Origin: Ancylostoma caninum
Lineage: Eukaryota > Nematoda > Chromadorea > Rhabditida > Ancylostomatidae
Length of the DNA stretch: 64,000 bases
Assembly: GCA_037903475.1 (NCBI GenBank)
Contig: JBAJFG010000111.1
Coordinates: 3,038,001 to 3,102,000 of the forward strand
Reading direction: 5' to 3'
The position numbers were made by a program, and so were the translations under genes. Below, piece after piece: positions 13,001-25,300 of the stretch (position 1 is the first letter of the stretch; the number at the start of each line of letters is the position of its first letter). The notes under the pieces were generated by a model. It was not told the origin of the DNA and did not search any database. It saw nothing but the letters and a program-made list of their open reading frames with translations.

Positions 13001-14356
13001 CAGCGTGGAATGCATGAATCCAAAAGTTATAAGAACAATAGTTCCAACTTGACTGGACTCATTTCAAAGTTGTGTTCTCAGATCCGAGACTTGCCTCCAA
13101 CGAAGTGTGAACATAATAATGGTCGTGATCATCATCTGAAGCAGCCGCGATTTCTGAGGCTTTGGTTGAAAACACTAGCGAAAGCTGTGGCTGGTCAAGA
13201 AGCTCGACAAGTGATTGTGGGTAGAAGAAAAACTAGACTAACACATGCTAAAACTCAACATAAGGTCTTGTCGAAGATGTACACAAGTGTACCACAACTG
13301 AAGATGGGAATGAGCCATGTAGCATGTCGTGGAAATGCATCCTCATTACTTTTTAAATACCTCTTCTGAAGGAAAAGTGGCGAAAAGGGCGAGCAACCGT
13401 AAATTAGTGGTAGACAACGGAAGAGGTAAACACAGTGGTGTAGCCTCGTACTCGCTCTTTCCTTTTAATTTCAGTTTGCAATGATGAAGCATAATTCGAA
13501 AGTAATTGAAATAGAGTGAAAGTTGGATGGAAAATCCGATAGTTCAACGAAAGCAGTTCGTTAAAGAAAATATCGCCCTTTTTATAGAAAAAATATTCAT
13601 GGAATTAAATTACTGTAGTGCAACTGTCTAAAAAGATTCACTTAACTTCGGTCTATGCTAGAAGGTCTGGGCATTACATGCAACTCGATGTTACTAGAAA
13701 ATGCCAGAAAATCACTGCATCCTGCTGGAAGTCAATGCAAAGTAGGTTTCACTCGTATGTAAACGAATTGCAGGTTTTGAAGGGATACTCGGGAAATTGA
13801 CAACAAATTTAAGACCACATTGCGAAGTGCATGCAATTGAGGGAGACGTTGACGCCTGACGCTAAAAATGCCACCCATTCAAACCTATGAACTTAAACAT
13901 AGTGCCATACGAAAACAAAACAGATCTAGCAACCGAAAACTTAAAATAGGTAGGAATTTTTAGTAAGTGAATACCCGTATTTTATCCATAAAACGTATGT
14001 ATCGTACATATTAATTTGCTCTTTAACAGGTTCCGCAACTCGCTGCAATAGAACGGCTCGCAACATTGGGTAACTCGTATAACAGTCAGTTGTGAGTCGA
14101 AATTACAATGCAAGAAATTAAAATGTGCGAGCTCACTTTTTTTTGAATCACATCCAGTAAACGAGCATGAAAGGCCTTTCACATTGGAATTTCAACTACG
14201 CTAAAAACACGGAAATAGCATGAAGAGCACGATGCATGCATCATCTAGAGAATACGCCTCCTCAAGTTTATTTTTCTGCGACCTAAGAGAGCTATTTGTT
14301 CTCTTTGTAGGACGTCGAATACACTTATACACAACCCACTGCGCCAGATTTAGATA
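10067..14356. other. Non-coding stretch with unassigned ORFs
   Basis: No gene supported. A 124-codon basic frame (12995-13369, +) and a hydrophobic minus frame near 10.1-10.2 kb were considered and not accepted. G-rich runs occur at 11.6 kb. Confidence 0.45.
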
Positions 14357-15104
14357 CAGTCGGGTCCGGCAGTCACTGCAAATGGGCGCCGGCGGGCGCC
14401 GGCCGCCGCCACCCTCCGGCGCCCCGGTATTAATGAGCTATAAATCACTCGAGCTTGGGAGAAAGCAAAGAAAAATACAATTTTAGTCCATAGTAGACAG
14501 ACTGCAGTGGATATGTTAAAGCTATAAAGCAGGGGACCATTTTCACAACTTTCACGTTTTTTCATTTTTGTGATTTTCATGGGGAAAGATTTCTGAATAC
14601 ACAATAAGCGAAGCCAACTCTTCCATTTTCTGCTATAGTACACTGCTTCGCGAATAAAAAAATTGCCGTTATTCTTCTATAGATAGACACAGTACTTCAG
14701 TTATCCCATCTGAATAATAAAGCTCATCCAATTCGGGATCCTCAGAAATAATTGAAATCCGTATAAATTGTTCCATATCCATTGCGAAGTAGTTCTACTG
14801 CTGTCATTTATTTTTCGTGGAACAGTCCTCTACGGCGGAGTTACTCTCTCCCGGTTTCCCTCGTCTTTGAAAAAGTGGTTTTTCACTATTACTTACACTA
14901 TTACTATTACTTACACTTACACTTATCGTAGTTTATCTTCGAAAGAGTTTTCCACTATTAATTACACTTACACTTATCGTAGTTTATCTTCGAGATTTAT
15001 GCAAAACGTTGCCGGATGCCTTCCTGGACTACCCGAAGGAGATCACGGGGGACGTTCCAAGCAGTGAACCCCAAACACTGCGATACTTAACTCTGGATCT
15101 CCAA

Positions 15105-15185
15105 CGGAGTGGAACCAGCGATAGGGACAGATTGCAATCTGCCACTCAAACCACTGAGCCATCCGGGCTACTTTTATGTTGGAGT
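15105..15185 (-). repeat. tRNA-like module 1 (SINE-like)
   Basis: On the minus strand this reads AGCCCGGATGGCTCAGTGG (A-box-like), then a palindromic AGATTGCAATCT, then GCTGGTTCCACTCC (B-box-like). The anticodon arm cannot form a normal 7-base loop because the sequence is an even palindrome. I therefore call it a tRNA-derived repeat, not a tRNA gene. It is conserved in copy B. Confidence 0.55.
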
Positions 15186-15237
15186 TTGTTAGATAACTGC
15201 AGCAGTCGTAGGCAGCATACTATATGTATTTGCAAAA

Positions 15238-15318
15238 GGGGGGCACAGGGCAGGATTCGATCCCCTGATCACCACAACGTCGATCATTCGCCCAACCCAC
15301 TGAGCTATGCGCGCACGC
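15238..15318 (-). repeat. tRNA-like module 2 (SINE-like)
   Basis: The minus strand reads GCGCGCATAGCTCAGTGGG (a good A box and D arm), followed by CAGGGGATCGAATCCTG, which forms a 5-bp T-arm stem with a 7-base loop and a B box. The acceptor stem does not pair properly and the anticodon arm is degenerate. Probably the pol III promoter of a tRNA-derived SINE incorporated in the transposon. Confidence 0.55.
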
Positions 15319-15421
15319 GATGCAACATACAAATAGTGTCTAATCTTACTTACACTTACACTTATCGTAGTTTATCTTAGAAATTTAGGTGAAAAGGAAG
15401 TTGGGTGGGGCCACTCCTGTG

Positions 15422-15475
15422 AAGCCTAAGCCTAAGCCTTAAACCATTCTTAAGCATAGGGTTAGGCTTATCTAC
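15422..15475. repeat. Interstitial TTAGGC telomere-like units, copy A
   Basis: Contains AAGCCTAAGCCTAAGCCTTA (TTAGGC units on the minus strand) and a nearby GGGTTAGGCTTA in the opposite sense. TTAGGC is the nematode telomere unit. The stretch lies just inside the right TIR of the element and is repeated in copy B. Confidence 0.7.
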
Positions 15476-15622
15476 CCTGTCTACTATGGACTAAAATTGT
15501 ATTTTTCTTCGCTTTCTCATAACCTCGAGTGATTTATAGCTCATTAATACCGGGGCGCTGGAGGGTGGCGGCGGCCGGCGCCCGCCGGCGCCCATTTGCA
15601 GTGGCTGCCGGACCGGACTGTA

Positions 15623-17287
15623 GAAGAATCAATCGTCTTACCTACCACTTTTCCCTGCCTTAAGAGCACTGCTGACCATTTTCTATGCAGGAAAATTCCA
15701 CTTACTTGAGGTCTGGAACTGGGAATTATGGCATGCATGATCCTTTCTCAAAGTATTGGTAGGTGTCGGCCCACGAGAAAAGAGAACTAGGTTTATCTCC
15801 TCATCACCATTCCTTAACAGGATACTTCCACAGCTTGGAAACCCACAAGTTCATATTCTAACATTGGACCCCAAGCCATACTATGAAAGAGTTAAGCTTG
15901 TACATATGTGATGTTAAGAAACCTTGCTGTTTGTGAGATTTCATTCGGATGCTGCAGAGTGGCACAACACATTTGTCACGCACTTCAATGACATCTTTGG
16001 CATTAGAGGAGATCCATCCATGAGAGCAAAGAGGCTGCCCCGGGGAAAGGGACTCTTCCAAAAATTCCATATTACTGTTAATTGTGCTCTTCCTATGCTC
16101 AGCGAAGACTAGCCCTTTTCATCTGTAACACTGAAGTACCCACAAAATGTGCCACTACTCCCATTGCACATCGCTTGGAAGTTGTGAAGTTCTTCGTATG
16201 TTCTACTGCAGCCAAAACACCGAATAACATGACGGAAATTACCTCTTTACGTGAAAAGAAAATTTTCTACTACATGGGAATACGTGCTCAACCGGTTGAG
16301 CACAAGGTGCCCGTGGACGCGCAGGTGACAAGCGGCAGTGCATGCGAAATTCGCATTGTCGCCGACGTGTTGTCGCTCCTAGTAGACACGACGCCACTTC
16401 TGCATAACTTTTCTGATGATGGGTTCCTGTGAGATGTTCATGGTACTTCTTCAAACTTCTTTATTAAGAGCAGATAGCGACACGTGCGAAATGCGGTCTG
16501 TCACGACCATGTTAAGCGCATCGGATTCTGAATCAATATAAGCGCTGAAAACTAAAACAACTCGCTGATATCCAGATTTATGGAGCACCAGCTAATCAAT
16601 GGAGACAAAAAAGCCGAGTAATTCGACACATGTATGTACTCCATGATGGTTAAATCGATTCGAGTGCATGATACAGTCTCCACACGATGCCTGGACTTAT
16701 TCCAGCATTGGTACTATTTCTGTTCAAGAATGCCACATATCCACAAGATTTAGAACCTGTTTCACTGAGAAGGACAGTGGGAGAAGCGCCACAGAGGAGG
16801 GGGGAGGGATTGGCTGAACATAAAAACAGGCAATATGCACGAATACTCAACTATCGCCGCTTTTGAAACAGACTATAATAGAGGCAGCCTGACTCCCGTT
16901 GATATTCAACATCGTTTCCTTTTTCCCTTTTGTCTAACTCATGCATATTTCATTCTTGTTCATTTTACATTGCCTGCATTATCTTCCCCTTAATCTCATA
17001 TGAACCTTCATTAGAGCCAAATTTAGGTGCGTATTTGGCGTAGTTAGCGAATAAAATTAAAGAGTGAGAAGAGTGAAGAATAGTTGCTGTAATATTGTAA
17101 TCATTTCTGTGAAGCAAAACGCTACAGCAAAGAGTGGGCGCACCAGATCACGAGCACAATCCTGCAATGTTCGATGGGTAGTCGATAACACGAAAAATCG
17201 CAACTGCAGTCCTTGTTAAATCGTTAGAAAATTCTCGAGATACTAATGAATGCCTGTCATCCAACAATTTACTGGTCCCTCCTCTTG
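15623..17287. other. Non-coding stretch with decayed coding-like text
   Basis: Reads protein-like in pieces around 15.8-16.1 kb on the plus strand, for example LPQLGNPQVHILTLDP and a later segment with EWHNTFVTHFNDIFGIRG, but these lie in different frames broken by stops. It may be a pseudogene fragment of an unrecognised family. Confidence 0.3.
16284..16303. repeat. 20-bp palindrome GTGCTCAACCGGTTGAGCAC
   Basis: A perfect 20-bp palindrome. Near-identical copies occur at 44278-44297 and 44603-44622, and a degenerate one at 44235-44251. The half-site resembles a tRNA D-arm (GCTCA..GGTTGAGC), so these may be remnants of tRNA-derived repeats, or a recurrent protein-binding or hairpin site. Confidence 0.6.
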
Positions 17288-17295
17288 GTAACTGC

Positions 17296-17550
17296 CAGTG
17301 GGAGGCCCCCCCCCCCCCTAGAATGGGCCGCCAAATTTTCGAGATCACTTTGCAGTACAAATAAAAATCTTGTATTCGTTTATTTTTAATTGTTTATTTT
17401 TATTATTATTTTTATATAATTCCTATTTATTATTCATCATTATAACTAATATTTGTATTAATTTTATTTTCCATCTGGGTCCCAAAGCGGCGGAGACCCC
17501 ACTTTTTTCCCACCCCCCCCCCTCTCGTCCACTTTCTGCCTCCGCCATTG
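17296..17550. mobile_element. hAT-like MITE with perfect 8-bp TSD
   Basis: A 255-bp element flanked by the direct repeat GTAACTGC (17288-17295 and 17551-17558). The ends are CAGTGGGAGGC and the inverse of CAATGGCGGAGGC, the CAGTG-type termini typical of hAT elements, which make 8-bp target duplications. Poly-C runs lie just inside both ends and the core is AT-rich. There is no transposase frame. Confidence 0.85.
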
Positions 17551-17558
17551 GTAACTGC

Positions 17559-19360
17559 CGCTTATTTAAATTGTTAAAGAGGATTACTCTTCTTCTGAGG
17601 CTATAAATAAGACACCATGGGTATGTCTACTTTCCTACCTATGTAATGGTGTGAAAACAACCATTCGTAATTGTGCGCTGATGGAAAATTTCAGGTGGTG
17701 ATGACGGTATATGTACACCAGTCTTCCACTGAGGTAATCCGTCGTGCTAATTAACGATTAGTCCCCATCGGATTTGGAAGCGGTGACTCACCCCAGCTAC
17801 ATGCGCTACCCGCGAAGTCAGGAGAACTTACCCTTATGGCATGCATTTGCCCGCATTTAATATCTTCGGAGGTGTCCGCAGAAAGTACTATACTTGTTCG
17901 GAAGTCTTCAGCAGAATATGACGGATGGTATTATATGCTTGAGGCTTAATTAATAAATATTATGGTTAGGGCGCATAGCGCTCAAGCTTCTTCACTTTCA
18001 TTCTCGGTGTTTTTCTATTGCTCTGGAAACAAAGAGGAATTTCCTCTTTCATATTTCAGACACGAAACATTAAACAATCAGCATAAACATTTTATTCCCT
18101 CCATGTCGAAAAATTTAAGGTTTTGTTTCTTAACCATGATTACAGCGAATACTTCTGATTAATTTATTCTTCTTTTTATTTCGATGATTTTGATTTTCAC
18201 CTTCACAAGTGTTCTAAGTTGTTCTCCTCTGTATCTTCCTGATTACCATAAAAACTTCAAGCAGAGCCTGTAGCGGACAGTGTCCTATGATTGCGCTTCG
18301 AATTTCGCGCCTCTCCCTGAGGAAGGGTACTGTAGCGGGTTCGCGTGGGTGGTCTCGGGGAGAACAGCTGGTGATTAGCAACCGCTGCTTTCGAATTTCC
18401 ATATGTTTTTTTTTTGCAGCGGAGTTTTCTTTTTCGTGTTAGTTGATTATCACCTTGCCTTTCTTCTCTCGATGACTCTTCGCTCATATTTTCATAGTTT
18501 CATATGTGTTTTGGTTGCAAATGCGCAGTAAACGTAGAAGCCGTTGGCGGTCAAGCTCTGTCGCTTTAATTATCCACCGCCTGCAGTTCTTTTAACTCTA
18601 CTTTTTGACTTGATGTTTCTGTTCATTAGTTTTTCTGCGTGTATGTGCCTTTTTCGTTTTGCTATTTTTTAAAACCTCCGATGTTACACTCTAAGTGATA
18701 TTCTTGGTTGTTCCATCGTCTGTTGGAATTAATCGCGACTACTTTTACGTGATAACAGCTTGTTGTTGTATGCTACAACGGTTCTCATAAAGCATTCTCA
18801 AAATCACTGCAGATAATTTGGTTGGCAAGCGTGATATTCGTTGTCTTCTTCAGTAGGTTTATGATGAGAAGGTGGTCTTTTTTTCTATTTTCAATTCATT
18901 TTTCTCTAATTTTACCTGGCCTTCTCATACTTCCTACTTCTTAAACAATAACTTCTTTTTATTGCAAATGGTATAGTCTTGTCGAATTAGAATTGTTGAT
19001 ATTAATCAGTTGAACGAACGATGTTTCCATGGGTGACGAAATTTTTGTATAGCGAAAAATGTACATGGATTGTTTAATTGCTGTTCTGTGTATTATCTCA
19101 TTTCGAATCGTTTTTTTGTTTTCGTTTTCGATTTACTAATGACATATTGAATGGGCAAATATATTTACATTCAAGACATAGAAGAGTTTATTCCTCAAAC
19201 ATTGTATTTCTTGTGAAACCGAGAATTTAATCACTTGTTTGAATACCAGTCTTGCTCTCTAATTTGTGCAGCGCGCTTTACTTGTTTTCCAGCAGCAGAA
19301 TTCCGATACTGTCTGCTCTTTACAAAAAAAAACGAAAGGAACAAAAGTGAAGCCCACTAA
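17559..19360. promoter_or_regulatory. Upstream region of the unc-84 orthologue
   Basis: AT-rich non-coding sequence with no supported exons. Inferred to hold the promoter and outron of the SUN-domain gene. No specific factor site is called. Confidence 0.35.
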
Positions 19361-19368
19361 TGTTTTAG
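19361..19368 (+). promoter_or_regulatory. Candidate spliced-leader acceptor for unc-84
   Basis: TGTTTTAG followed 13 bases later by the predicted start codon. The spacing and T-rich tract fit nematode trans-splice sites. No 5' splice donor was identified for a competing upstream exon. Confidence 0.45.
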
Positions 19369-19381
19369 GCGGCAGTAAATC

Positions 19382-22300
19382 ATGTCTCGAGCGTCGGAAT
19401 CGCCGCTTGAGAAGATGTTTCGCCGTCGCCCTTCGTTCAAACGTCCTCCTATTCGTGATGTGCATTCCCCTCGACTCACTGACGATGAGGCCGACCAGCT
19501 GACTAGTCCATTTCTGTAAGTTGTTTAGAATTGTTCCAAAAGCGGTGTCACATGCATATCACACCCGCCGAATTAATTGGCGGATGGTGCACGTGGTTCC
19601 GGCAAAGAACGCATGAAAGGGGGGTTTAGTTCGGCGAATGAGGTGCTATGAAACCGCGTATGGAATTTCGTTTATCTTTTCGAAAGGGTCTGTACATTTC
19701 CTACACTGCTGGCGTTTCTCCAGTGGTAAAGCATGTGGATATAGCATCCGATAAAGAATATCTAATTTAGGAACTACAGCACCGGATACACCTATGCATT
19801 CAGGTATTCCCTGGTTTGTTTCTAAATTCATGTGAAATATTGTTAATAGTTTTCACTGCAGCCAGTCTTACAATCCCGATAAGCCCCCTGCTTGGGAGGT
19901 ACCCAACATCAACAACAACTTCCTGCACATCTCTAATCAGGAATACGTTCAACACACGGCTCCAAGCATCATGTGCAGGGTATTTTTTTTTACTCTGTTG
20001 AACAGCAATGTTATGCGGTCGAGAGCAAACTCACACTTGCAGCTCAAACACGCTGGATCTAATGCTTTCTGGACAGTGATAAATGTTGTGTATTGGGCAA
20101 TGTACACTATCACTCTGCGTCCAATCAAGCTTTTGGGATTGTTTCTATACGATGCTATTGTGGGAATGGTGTACTTGAGTGAGTTTCCAATTCTATCACT
20201 TCTTACCACCATATAGATAGGTAGTCGGAATTGTGGTACATTTACATAACCAATAGTTGAAGTGCTACTCTTGGTTGGATAATTTTCTGACCTAGCTTTG
20301 TGTGATTTATTTGTGTACCAATATCTTTTTTCAATTTTTTAAATTATTTTTTGTTGCTTTCCCTCTTTTCTTTTCGCCACTATACGACATGAATGCTTTG
20401 CGTCGCATGCATCGTAAAAGCTAAGTTCTGGGGAAAAAGAAATTGTGGAGGGGGGGGGAGGCTCATGTTTCATCTTTGGCTCTCATAGGGTGCTCTCTTT
20501 TCCCGCCTGCCTTGAATCAAACCATGAATCTTGACGTCTATTTATTCATTAATCCAGTTATTTATTCACTTTTTATTCTTTCGCTTACTTGTTTATTCAT
20601 TGCTTCGTTTAATTAATTCGTTTGATATGCCCTGAATGGATGGGGCGGAACGTTAGTGAACATTATGTGATAACTAAACGGCTCGTTGCCCCATTATTCC
20701 CTCTAGTGATGCAATGGCAGAATTACTGGTTACAGTGTGATTGACCTCTTCACTCTGGTCTCTATGAAATCCACCGATAGTTCTGTTGTCGTCTTTATTT
20801 CTCCGCTACAGCAGTACCTAATGTTTAGCTCGTTGCATTGGCGAGTCCATAACGGACTGGGTCTACGAGCAGGTCGGATACTACCGCCGACCCTACCGCC
20901 GCCGCACCCTTCCTGGGATTGTCACGACAACGTTCCTCAAGCTTATTTATGCATTAACTAGTGTTCTTCGTTATCCAGGTAAGGTTTCTGTGTTTCATTT
21001 TTGCGCTTTTATTTTTTCCTGAGCTTTATTGCAGAAATTGTTGAAACCTTTTTTAATCTTATAGTGGATCTTGTCTGTCGTGTTTTTCGTGCCGTTAATC
21101 TTGCCCTCACGCGGAAATACTATGAGATTCTGGCAGCGAATGGTAGGCGAATGAATAACCAAGCAATGATCAAGAAGCTGAGAGCTGCGAATAAAGCCAC
21201 TGATTTGTACAATCACTGGATGTTATTGAGGAAAGCCGAGGTGAGACATGTTCTGTTCCTATCCATATTAGCTGCAAAAGATGAATGTCTGTTTCAACAT
21301 TTAATTCTCTGAGATGAATACAACCACAGAATTGATCAAATTGCTGTTTTAGTAATCTTGAATTCAAGCGTAGTAAAGGACGGATGTCTGCGATTTGGTG
21401 GAATTATATTAGAAAACTGACGTGAAATACGTGCTCAGCATGCCGAAGTACTCTTTCTTTCGCAAAGCCACTTCTGAACCACTTCGAATCCGTTTTCATC
21501 ACTGTTGTCTAATTTAGCAAAGCTATTCCCGATAGGTTTTGTAGTTGCAACCTTTTTATTTCTGCATAATAGTGGGAAACATCTGCTTGTAGACGAGTGA
21601 GAATCATTTCTGCGGACACAATCGGTACAATCTGTGGAATATGTTGTGTTCACTGTCCAATGTGTAATTTATTTTACATCACTTATTGCACCAGTTTCAG
21701 CAAGAATCTGCTCAGCGCTACGAATGGAGTGGTGACAAATACGATCCAAACGACCCAGAGTAAGTTTTTGATAGGTGTTCGAACATATTGTCTGTGATTC
21801 GTAAGATCCACGAAACTGCTGAATATGGGGAACTCGTCACACAAATTTCTCATCTGTGGTGAAGCGGTTTAAAACAGATGGTAGTTGAATATTTGTACGC
21901 ATTGTCTGCTCTCTATGCCGTCGCTTCTGATTGTTGCACAAATTTCCGTATCTTTTTTCTATTTGGTGTCGCTGTAGCTATCTTGCCTGATGAAACGGGC
22001 CACAACCTTTCGCAGACATGCCGCCGCCTACTTTTCTCTCATTCAGAATTTTGTTAGTGTATCCGTTTGAATCCCAAGAACAATGAAATGTCATTAGAAT
22101 GACATCTGGAGCCGTTTAATCACCATTTCAATATGAAGGGTATTGACGAAATTGTGAATAACCTCTCTGCTGGTTGCAGTGACCCTGATACGAGGTTCTA
22201 CAATCTACGTTCACGTAACATAACTTTGATGGACACGGATTCGGACGATGATGAAATTCCGAGGTAAACTGCCTATTGTGAGTTTGCTCAGCTTACAATT

Positions 22301-25300
22301 CTTCTAACAATTCGTTGCAGAAGGCGTAAAACAGTGCGCTTTGAAACAGTCCCTAGCGAGGTTGTGCCAGACAATTCCGAATTCCGCAAGATGTCTATGG
22401 TTCGTTTCTTTTCCGTTACTAATTTATCAAAAAGTGTGGATGTTGACATGAATTGGTATGTGCAAATCAAAGTACTCAGGCTTATCGTATTGCCACATGG
22501 TTGGGTTCAACCGCGTCATCGGTTGTGTATTACATGCTGTATGTTGCTCATCTCGTCGTTCTTTGCGTGAAGGCCCCCTATCGTTTTGTGACCGGAAAGT
22601 AAGTCTAGACATCTTTCTCAATATTCACGGGATTGCTGTCAGTAGTTTTTGCATTCCTTTTTCGAAAATCTGATATTTCTCTGCTTCAAAGCGGGGGCTT
22701 GCCTCAGTGTATTGGCAACTGTTCTGAATTTCCTATACCGTCTCTATTACACTTGTTTTTGCTCAACATTTCCTAGAATGAGTGCATTTTGTTATTCCAG
22801 AGATGACAGTGATTACACCACTCCATCAAATTCCAAAGAAGAAGTGGTACTTGTTGGTCGTCACCCTCGAAGGTGAGGCTTTGTTTCATCACAAACTTGT
22901 GTGTTCCATTCACACCAGGGATGAGCGAATTATCCGCTATCTGGGTGTTTTTATCCTACCCATTGACCGGTACATTATCCAACCTTTTACACTGAATAAC
23001 GAACTGGATGGGAATAACTCAATTAACACTTTCAACTGCAGTGATCCGAAGTGTTGTTCATATCCATCTGTTAAATATGATGCGCTACATGTTTGATTGT
23101 GATTGCATTCTTGCAGTAGCCTCTTGGAAAGTCTTTCAAGTCTCGTTTGATGGATGTTCGATTGTGAATGCGCACCTAAAGTGGCTTTCTGGGAAGTGTT
23201 TCGTTCGTAATAGAGCATTTGTGCGAAAGGGAATGTTTTTACTCACATCAGGGAGAGGCTGAGGAGTTTCATAGATGACATTAGAAAACTGGTGGATTCT
23301 GAACGGATCTAGATTACTCACTCTTATTTCTGATGTACTCAGTCGAGCTCTAGCTAGACTTAGACATTCAGTGCCTCCATAAATTTCAAAACAGCCTACA
23401 TTATTATCATTGACCATTTTGGGTATCCAATCTCTGCCACTGTCTTAGAATTTATTTCCGCTCATCCCTGATGCAAGCTCTTTCCCCTACAGTCTGAAAG
23501 ACTTGTTGCGCTGACGCGCGAATACCACTGCTTTTCTTGTTCTAGAAGGATGATGGCTGGTTCTGATGATAGTTTTGATGAGTTCAACCAGAATTTGTTC
23601 GTGGGACCTGAACCGTCACCTGTTGTGTCGCGTATCATCTCACTCTGTGCTACTGTGCTGTATGCTCCGTGCCGTGCTTTTCTCTTTATCGCATTCGCGG
23701 TTGTGGACTTATTTCGTTGGTTGCACTCGAGGTATGTGTTTGTGTTAATGGAGATTGTCTGTAATCACACACTAACACCCCTGCGTTAGTGCTTCTTTTT
23801 TATACATAGTATCACTTGAAAATATCAATTGTTATATAGTCCATGTTTATTCACCACTTGAATAGATGATTATTGAATGTATAGAGAAGTGGGTCCAGTA
23901 CTTGTCCAGTTTTTGTGCCTAAACCATAGATATAGTTCCGGAGCGTCAGAATAGTTACCGCCATAGAGTACAGCATTCTGAGTCACCATTGCTGGTGAAG
24001 GCGACTCAACGTGGTATGCCCTTATAGACTATAGCGCCAACCTAAATTCCCCTTGATAGATCACGTGTTGGCTAAGTATAACAGAACTAGTTTCTCGCTG
24101 TAGCTGTCACACCACGCAGGATACTCCGATGCAGAATCTCATGTTTACTCTTTGCTGAGGAACGGCTGTGACCCTGGAGGAAGTATCTCACCTCGTATCT
24201 CTGTTGAGATTTTAACATCAGAAGAATCTTCGGTTTTCGCAATAGGATGAATGTTTTCATAGAAAATGTTCACATACCCTTCGAACCTTTTTGTTTTTGA
24301 GAGTTTGGAGTGACCGTTGCGACAGCTAGCGCGGGGTTGAGAGATGCGGCATGTCACATGCCCCTGAGGACTCTTCTATTGTGAAAATCTCGAAGTTGTT
24401 TCTGAAATGGGACACTGCCTTTTACGACTCTAGACTGCGAAGATGACCAGCATTGATTTCATTGAGAAGAAGGCATTGTATGGACCAAAATTTCGCTGAT
24501 GATTTTGATGAAATGCATTGTTGACATAGGCGAAGCTTCCACACTTATCTTTTTTTTAATTATGGAAATCACTTTTGTGAAGCCATGATTTGAACCTGTA
24601 GCTCAGCTGAAGTAACCTTTGCTCAACTCCTTCATATGACTTGAACATTTCCAATGGGACTTGTATTAGCCTTAATACTGTTCATCGTGGATCTTTTCTA
24701 CCAACTTTTTTTTAGAGTGAGAAACGTTTTTGCATGGCTTTGGGATAATTCGAAGTCCGTTGTCGGAACCTTGTCCAGCAGGTAAGAAATATTGTATTGG
24801 AAACTATTTCACATACTTAATGGTATTCAAAAGTTTTCGATTTTCGCTTGCCTGTTTCACTTGCCAAGTTTGGCTGTAAATCTAATATTTGACTCCTATA
24901 GTTTGTGTATGTCACGATCCCCCCTCCTGAGAAGGTCTCGCCAAGTTATTCTTCTTTTTAACCCCTTGTTTTTTTCTGTAATTTGTTCAATATTTATAGT
25001 CATTTGCTGTTAATTTCTAATTTTCGATGATTTTATTTTTGGAATTTCAACTGGCCTTATCCCCAACGTAAGAACCCAAACGCAGGCAGGGCGAAGCGCA
25101 CTCCATCCTGTCTGCGTTCGCCACTTTTGTTTAGTTTTATTTATATCTATTCTGCAAACGAGCTGTCCACGTAATCATAAAAATTGAGCTTTCCAAATGA
25201 CATTGGCGTAAGTGAGTCAGGCATTGCTGTTCGAATTCCCGTTTACTACCTACACTGTGATCTGACATGACATTGCCTTAGGCGTCGTCGGTGGTTGTGG

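Larger units (their letters stand above)
14357..15620. mobile_element. TIR DNA element, copy A (tRNA-like and telomere-like cargo)
   Basis: A 1,264-bp element with near-identical inverted terminal repeats of about 144 bp (14357-14500 and 15477-15620), flanked by TA on both sides, as in Tc1/mariner-type insertion. The ends begin CAGTC.GGTCCGGCAG, followed by a very GC-rich block (GGGCGCCGGCGGGCGCCGG). No transposase frame is present, so it is non-autonomous. The interior holds two modules with RNA polymerase III A/B-box-like signals on the minus strand, TTAGGC telomere-like units near the right TIR, and several copies of a CTTACACTTATCGTAGTTTA motif. A second copy lies inverted at 37.16-38.37 kb. 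Confidence 0.85.

Noticed and set aside
12995..13369. 124-codon basic plus-strand frame
   Set aside because: Open and with acceptable codons, but no recognisable domain, no trans-splice or splice context, and no supporting neighbour.
15238..15318. Functional tRNA gene
   Set aside because: A and B boxes are good but acceptor and anticodon arms do not fold and the sequence moves with a transposon; treated as a tRNA-derived repeat.
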